From Alphaproteobacteria bacterium (GTDB lineage Bacteria > Pseudomonadota > Alphaproteobacteria > Rhizobiales > Aestuariivirgaceae): a DNA stretch of 37,796 bases. A program made the position numbers and the translations under genes. The stretch is taken from contig JAJRRZ010000027.1 of the NCBI GenBank assembly GCA_024279045.1, forward strand, positions 1 through 37,796. Reading direction: 5' to 3'. Shown piece after piece: positions 33,623-37,796 of the stretch (position 1 is the stretch's first letter; each line of letters starts with the position of its first letter). The notes below the pieces were generated by a model. That model ran no database searches and was not told the origin of the DNA. It was given only the letters and a program-made list of their open reading frames with translations.

Positions 33623-35089
33623 ATGTGGCACGATTTCGATCTCGATGGCGATCTGCTGCGCGAGGAGTGTGGCATTTTCGGCATTCACGGGCATGCCGAT
33701 GCCGCCGCGCTCGCCGCGCTGGGTCTGCACGCGCTGCAACACCGTGGCCAGGAGGCGGCGGGCATCTGCACCTATGATGGCCAGCAGTTCAACCTGGAGC
33801 GCCGCCTTGGCCTAGTTGGCGATCATTTCACCAAGGAGACCACCATCCGCCGTCTCGCAGGCGAGGTGGCCATTGGCCATGTGCGCTATTCCACCACCGG
33901 CACCACCATCCCGCGCAACATCCAGCCATTCTTTGCAGAGCTGGCCACCGGCGGTTTCGCCATCGCACACAACGGCAACCTGACCAATGGCCTGCTGCTG
34001 CGCCGCGAGCTGATCGATTCCGGGGCGATCTTTCAGAGCACCTCGGACACGGAAGTGTTCCTGCACCTGGTGGCGCGCTCGCCGCACCGCCGCCTGATCG
34101 AGCGCTTCATCGACGCGCTCAGGCAGGTGCAGGGCGGTTATGCGCTGGTGGCGATGACGGAAAAGAAGCTCATCGGCGCGCGCGACCCGCTGGGCATCCG
34201 CCCGCTGGTGCTGGGCCGGCTGGGCGAGAACTGGATCCTCGCTTCGGAGACGGTGGCGCTGGACATCATCGGCGCGGAATTCGTGCGAGAGGTGAAGAAC
34301 GGTGAGGTGGTGATGATTACCGGCACCGGCGAGGAGGGCATCGCCAGCTATTTCCCGTTCCCCGAACAGCGCGAGCGCCCTTGCATCTTCGAATACATCT
34401 ACTTCGCCCGCCCCGATTCCATCGTTGGCGGACGCTCGGTCTATCAGGTGCGCAAGCAGATGGGGCGCATTCTGGCCGAAGAGTCGCCAGCGTCTGCCGA
34501 CATCGTCGTGCCGGTGCCCGATTCCGGCGTACCAGCGGCGCTGGGCTATGCGGAAGCCTCCGGCTTGCCGTTCGAGCTGGGCATCATCCGCAACCACTAT
34601 GTGGGTCGCACCTTCATCGAGCCAACGCAAAAGATTCGCGCGCTGGGCGTGAAGCTGAAACATAACGCCAACCGCGCGATACTGGAAGGCAAGCGGGTTG
34701 TGCTGATAGACGATTCCATCGTGCGCGGCACGACATCGAAGAAGATCGTGCAGATGGTTCGCGAGGCTGGCGCGGCGGAGGTGCACATGCGCATTGCCTC
34801 GCCGCCCATCACGCACCCGGATTTCTACGGCATTGACACGCCCAGCCGCGAGCAACTGCTGGCGGCAACGCACTCGCTGGAGGAAATGCGCGCCTTCATG
34901 GAAGCCGATTCCCTGGCCTTTATCTCCGTCGATGGACTGTATCGCGCGCTGGGCCATGAAGGACGCGATGCACAACATCCGCAATATACCGATCATTGCT
35001 TCACGGGCGATTATCCGACGCCACTGGCCGATCAGCGGGACAGTGAGCGGGACCCGAAACAATTGCCGCTGCTGGCCGATACTGCCTGA
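33623..35089 (+). CDS. purF: Amidophosphoribosyltransferase
   Basis: A 488-residue enzyme that makes 5-phosphoribosylamine from PRPP and glutamine, the first committed step of purine synthesis. The Ntn nucleophile is C16 in REECGIFGIHG, so a short propeptide must be cleaved. The PRPP loop is VVLIDDSIVRGTTSKK. The B. subtilis type binds a [4Fe-4S] cluster with four Cys; here the position in ITHPDFYGID is Asp and the C-terminal pair is reduced to one Cys (DHCFTGDYPT), so a cluster is unlikely. Two ATGs are possible (33617, 33623); the GGCGGA at 33611-33616 is correctly spaced for 33623. Confidence 0.97.
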   Translation: MWHDFDLDGDLLREECGIFGIHGHADAAALAALGLHALQHRGQEAAGICTYDGQQFNLERRLGLVGDHFTKETTIRRLAGEVAIGHVRYSTTGTTIPRNIQPFFAELATGGFAIAHNGNLTNGLLLRRELIDSGAIFQSTSDTEVFLHLVARSPHRRLIERFIDALRQVQGGYALVAMTEKKLIGARDPLGIRPLVLGRLGENWILASETVALDIIGAEFVREVKNGEVVMITGTGEEGIASYFPFPEQRERPCIFEYIYFARPDSIVGGRSVYQVRKQMGRILAEESPASADIVVPVPDSGVPAALGYAEASGLPFELGIIRNHYVGRTFIEPTQKIRALGVKLKHNANRAILEGKRVVLIDDSIVRGTTSKKIVQMVREAGAAEVHMRIASPPITHPDFYGIDTPSREQLLAATHSLEEMRAFMEADSLAFISVDGLYRALGHEGRDAQHPQYTDHCFTGDYPTPLADQRDSERDPKQLPLLADTA

Positions 35090-35194
35090 ACGGTCTGTCT
35101 GGAACGCGGCAATGTGCAAGACGTATGTTCCGCCCGTGCCGTGGCAGACACAACTCCTGCATTTGTGGCAGACATCGGGACAGACACGAACCTC

Positions 35195-35248
35195 GTATTC
35201 ATGGAAAATTTCTGCCTGCGTTTGGTGGGCAGAAAGTTTCCATAATAC
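35195..35248. repeat. Strong hairpin downstream of purF
   Basis: The left arm ATGGAAAATTTCTGCC (35201-35216) pairs with GGCAGAAAGTTTCCAT (35228-35243) with one mismatch and an 11-base loop, and GTATT/AATAC extend it outward. It lies 106 bases past the purF stop. With AT-rich arms and no T-run it is not a textbook terminator; it could be an mRNA 3' stabiliser or part of an inserted element. Just before it, CAGACA occurs three times (35146-35186). Confidence 0.5.
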
Positions 35249-35302
35249 ATATTATGCGAATTGCTGATGTGGCGCACTGCCGCTTTCGGATTGCCCCCTT
35301 TG

Positions 35303-35417
35303 CCTTCGGCACTTGCGTTTCTTCCGCTACGACCGCCAGCGAAAAAAACCAGCCTGGCCCGCCTCACGCAGGGGCTGTTCAGTCTGTGGCGCAGCGCGGA
35401 TGTGGCCCGACAATGCC
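35303..35417 (-). pseudogene. Inverted, frameshifted fragment of a radA-like gene
   Basis: Read on the minus strand, this matches radA residues about 396-432 (ALSG to VPK). The core 35303-35411 aligns with 32617-32723 with 18 mismatches in 107 aligned bases, counted by eye, and two extra bases. It reads ALSGHIRAAPQTEQPLREAG, then after a frameshift SLAVVAEETQVPK. The match stops on both sides, so only about 38 codons survive. Many differences are silent third-base changes, so the source was a diverged working radA, not a fresh copy of the neighbour. Confidence 0.75.
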
Positions 35418-35527
35418 CTTGCATGGCGCATGCTTGATGCACCATGCTTGTTGCGCCGTCAGGAACGTTTCTGCGATGAAGCTTTCGCAGATGTCCACAT
35501 GTTCAATGAAATGCGCAGGAGTTGCTG

Positions 35528-35644
35528 ATGGATTGCGGAGAATTCCTTGCCGAGATGGCCCTGCTGATTGTCAAGCTGCTGGCGATCTGTGTGGTGCTGG
35601 CATTGGCCATCACCGGGTTGGTTCTCTACATGGGCTGGCTGTAA
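35528..35644 (+). CDS. Possible 38-residue single-helix membrane micro-protein
   Basis: The reading frame begins MDCGEFLAEMALLIVKLL and continues as one hydrophobic helix to a C-terminal YMGWL. AGGAG (35517-35521) lies six bases before the ATG, a near-ideal ribosome-binding site. A short polar N-terminus (D, E, E), a lysine within the helix and a Trp near the end suit a small inner-membrane protein. I do not recognise it. It starts 110 bases after the radA fragment. A chance frame cannot be excluded; the ribosome-binding site and the clean helix are the evidence. Confidence 0.4.
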   Translation: MDCGEFLAEMALLIVKLLAICVVLALAITGLVLYMGWL

Positions 35645-35690
35645 GGGATGATGGCAGCGAGATGCGCCAACGCAGCAATATGTGCCAAGG

Positions 35691-35804
35691 TCACCAGGTT
35701 TGATGCGTGTGGTTGGTGTGCTTGGGCATGTGGCTGATCCCCATGCTGTCATGAGGCCAGTCGAAATCCACGCCAATATCCCCGTTCAACCGCAACAATT
35801 GCAT
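35691..35804 (-). CDS. Possible 37-residue His-rich micro-protein
   Basis: A minus-strand frame starting MQLLRLNGDIGVDFDWPHDS and ending in a histidine-rich tail (SHMPKHTNHTHQTW, five His in 14 residues). CAGGAG lies five bases upstream of the ATG on its strand. The tail could bind metal. It is convergent with the membrane micro-ORF, 46 bases apart. No family is recognised. The frame is open upstream to 35942, but without better content. It is weakly supported and could be chance. Confidence 0.33.
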   Translation of the reverse strand: MQLLRLNGDIGVDFDWPHDSMGISHMPKHTNHTHQTW

Positions 35805-35986
35805 TTCTGCTCCTGATGCCTGCCAGGCCTGGCTCTGGGGAAGGCCTCCCCGTGCCAAACTGGCACATCCCGGCAAGCGCCACGCAAGGCCTGCGCAGCA
35901 GCCCGTTAACCATGATCGCCTAGACTTTCCGCACACGGCCAATGCGGCGCTTTCGTGCCTTTCGAGGCCATAACGGGAAGTCTGTC

Positions 35987-36676
35987 ATGCGTAGCAACAA
36001 GTCATTGTTTCGCTTTTCTCCCACACTGGCAGTGGTTGGTGTGGCGCTGTTGCTGAGCGGCTGCAGCCGAGCCTGGGAAAGCAACCCGCCACAGGCCGAC
36101 GCCGACGGCGTCGCCGCGGTGCAGACCAGTTCCATTACCCCTGCTCCGGCACACAATGCACAAGGAACGGTGCCACCATTCGGCGCATCGGGCGTGCCGG
36201 CCGCCTATGAGTTTGGCCGTGGCTACCGCGTTGGCGCGGGCGACAGGCTGGCCATCCGGGTGATGGGCCAGCAGGAGCTGACCGGTGTCTACACCGTCGA
36301 TCCGGACGGCAACATCTCCATGCCATTGATCAACACCATATCCGTGGCAGGCCTGAGCCTGCGCGAAGTGGAGCGACTGATCACCACGCGCCTGCGCAAT
36401 GGTTTCCTGCGCAATCCGTCCGTGGCTGTGCAACCAATGGAACTCCGCCCATTCTACATTCTTGGTGAGGTGCGCCAGGCCGGGCGCTATGCCTATCAGC
36501 CAGGCATGACAGTGGCCGAAGCCGTGGCGCTGGCGCGCGGCTTTTCCGAACGTGCCGACACCGGAGTAGTGCTGTTGACCCGTCGCACGGCGGAAGGAAC
36601 CAGAACCTACAAGACACCCGTAACCGCACAGGTCTATCCGGGCGACATCATCTACGTGCGCGAGCGCTGGTTCTGA
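35987..36676 (+). CDS. Polysaccharide export outer-membrane lipoprotein (Wza family)
   Basis: A 229-residue protein. The lipoprotein signal ends in the lipobox LLLSGC with C26 as the lipidation site. After a Pro/Ala-rich linker comes the Poly_export domain (about 75-160: YRVGAGDRLAIRVMGQQELTG, VDPDGNISMPLI) and an SLBB-type domain (FYILGEVRQAGRYAYQPGMTVAEAVALA). Wza-type proteins form the outer-membrane channel for capsule or exopolysaccharide; this one is shorter than E. coli Wza (379) and lacks its later repeats. CGGGAAG precedes the ATG at 35987; the longer frame from 35942 would spoil the signal peptide. The next gene is a glycosyltransferase. Confidence 0.9.
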   Translation: MRSNKSLFRFSPTLAVVGVALLLSGCSRAWESNPPQADADGVAAVQTSSITPAPAHNAQGTVPPFGASGVPAAYEFGRGYRVGAGDRLAIRVMGQQELTGVYTVDPDGNISMPLINTISVAGLSLREVERLITTRLRNGFLRNPSVAVQPMELRPFYILGEVRQAGRYAYQPGMTVAEAVALARGFSERADTGVVLLTRRTAEGTRTYKTPVTAQVYPGDIIYVRERWF

Positions 36677-36782
36677 TTTCCCGACCAAAAGCAGCCCGCT
36701 TCCTCGCACAAGCATTTTCATGCCTTGATGTTCGAGCCACCGGACGGGGACGGAGCCAATACCACAAGCAAGCGAAAGAACG

Positions 36783-37796
36783 ATGCGCATCCTCCACATA
36801 TTTCGTGCACCGGTGGGTGGGCTGTTTCGCCACGTGCGCGATCTCGCCCGCGAACAGGCCGCCATGGGCCACGAGGTAGGCATCATCTGCGACCTGTCCG
36901 GCGGTGAAGCCGCCACCGCACAGCTTGCTGACATGGTGGACTACCTGAAAATGGGCGTAACACGACTGAAGATGGGCCGCCTGCCCGGCCCCGCCGACAT
37001 CGAGACGGCAAGCGAGATTCGCCATCGTCTGAAGCTGTTTCGTCCGCATGTGGTGCACGGGCATGGCGCAAAGGGTGGCTTCCATGCCAGGCTGGCAGCG
37101 CGCGGGCATGATGCCGTGGCGCTCTACACGCCGCATGGCGGCTCGTTGCATTATCAGTGGCGCTCGCCCGCCGGCGCGATGTTCCTGACCGCGGAACGCT
37201 GGCTGTTGGGCAAGACCGATGGGCTGGTGTTCGTCTGCCACTACGAGCGCAAGGTCTTCAGCGAAAAGGTTGCTCTCCCCCCCTGCCCCGTGGCTGTTGT
37301 GCACAATGGGCTGAGCGAGGAGGAATTCAGTCCCGTGGAGCCAGCGGAGGATGCCGCGGATTTCCTGTTCATCGGAGAGATGCGCCGGCTGAAAGGCGTT
37401 GACGTGCTCATCGAAGCGCTGGCGCAGATGCATGCACAAGGCCACAAGGCGCGTGCCGTGCTGGTTGGCGACGGGCCGGACCGTCAGAGTTTTGCGGCGC
37501 TCATCGAGCAATATGGTCTGGCCGACCATGTGCGCATGCCCGGCGCCCTGACGGCGCGCGAGGCCTTCACGCTGGGACGCGTCGTGGTGTTGCCTTCACG
37601 CGCGGAGTCCTTCCCCTACGTGGTGCTGGAGGCACAGGCCGCCGGGCTGCCGGTGATCGCCAGCCATGTCGGTGGCATTCCGGAGGCGTTGCCCGAGGAT
37701 ATGCTGGTGGAGCCGGAGAATGCCGAGGCCCTGGCCGCGCGCATGACCCATGCCCTGTTCGATCCGCATCTGCATGGCGATGCCCGCCAGCGGGTG
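36783..37796 (+). CDS. GT4-family glycosyltransferase (3' end beyond window)
   Basis: An open frame of 338 codons that runs off the window. MRILHIFRAPVGGLFRHVRDLA is the GT4 N-terminal domain with the Gly-rich loop, and GHGAKGGFHARLAA and TPHGGSLHY follow. The C-terminal domain begins near LFIGEMRRLKGVDVLIEAL and includes the nucleotide-sugar EX7E motif (ESFPYVVLEAQAAGLPVIAS). It transfers a sugar from a nucleotide donor; the donor and acceptor are unknown. It is 106 bases after the Wza-type gene, so it is probably part of a surface-polysaccharide locus continuing to the right. Only a few tens of residues should be missing. Confidence 0.92.
   Translation, partial: MRILHIFRAPVGGLFRHVRDLAREQAAMGHEVGIICDLSGGEAATAQLADMVDYLKMGVTRLKMGRLPGPADIETASEIRHRLKLFRPHVVHGHGAKGGFHARLAARGHDAVALYTPHGGSLHYQWRSPAGAMFLTAERWLLGKTDGLVFVCHYERKVFSEKVALPPCPVAVVHNGLSEEEFSPVEPAEDAADFLFIGEMRRLKGVDVLIEALAQMHAQGHKARAVLVGDGPDRQSFAALIEQYGLADHVRMPGALTAREAFTLGRVVVLPSRAESFPYVVLEAQAAGLPVIASHVGGIPEALPEDMLVEPENAEALAARMTHALFDPHLHGDARQRV

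Noticed and set aside
35313..35528. 71-codon plus-strand frame ending at the membrane micro-ORF start (TGATG)
   Set aside because: Its first half is the antisense of the radA relic, and it has no ribosome-binding site. The stop/start overlap is probably chance.
35906..35913. TTAACCAT before the Wza-type gene as a possible CtrA half-site
   Set aside because: Only one half-site is present and such 8-mers are common by chance; there is no second TTAA at the right spacing.
1..37796. CRISPR arrays, tRNA or rRNA genes, prophage or intact IS
   Set aside because: I looked for regular spaced repeats, cloverleaf-like arms with TTCRA loops, and transposase or integrase motifs on both strands and saw none.

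Overview
The window reads as chromosome from a high-GC alphaproteobacterium. The evidence is a condensing 5-aminolevulinate synthase (Shemin/C4 haem route) and several gene orders usual in that class: aroQ-accB-accC, glyA-nrdR, iscR-suf, tatABC-serS and radA-cvpA-purF. I cannot place it below class. I see no tRNA, rRNA, CRISPR array, intact transposase or phage gene.

Layout. 1-2537, minus strand: aroQ-accB-accC, followed by two stacked bidirectional terminator-like hairpins. 2850-8807, plus strand: a SLAC1/TehA-type transporter, a periplasmic L,D-transpeptidase with a Tat-like signal, hemA, then glyA-nrdR. 8842-9525, minus strand: an alpha/beta hydrolase. 9691-17120, plus strand: an iron-sulfur locus with a near-consensus IscR box over a promoter, then iscR, sufB, sufC, sufD, sufS, a SufT-like protein with an unusually long N-terminal extension, and sufA. 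17350-22050: a cytochrome c'-type protein, rlmB (minus strand), a SAM methyltransferase, a NodB-type polysaccharide deacetylase and RNase D. 22186-22539: two adjacent, related palindromic elements that look like miniature mobile elements. 22598-28700, plus strand: gpt, gatC-gatA (no gatB nearby), tatA-tatB-tatC and serS. 28724-31318, minus strand: lemA plus a DUF2207 membrane protein. 31427-35089, plus strand: radA, cvpA and purF. 35090-35986: about 0.9 kb of non-core DNA with an inverted, frameshifted fragment of a radA gene, a strong hairpin and two very small reading frames with good ribosome-binding sites. 35987-37796: a Wza-type export lipoprotein and a GT4 glycosyltransferase cut by the window edge, probably the start of a surface-polysaccharide locus.

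How the genes fit together. Most are housekeeping genes. The best supported regulatory circuit is the suf locus: IscR probably represses its own promoter when it carries a cluster, and several gaps inside the operon hold palindromes that could tune mRNA levels. The Tat translocase encoded here could export the L,D-transpeptidase encoded 20 kb upstream. I found no clear new multi-gene system. The most unusual items are the paired palindromic elements, the radA relic with its neighbouring micro-ORFs, and the extended SufT-like protein.
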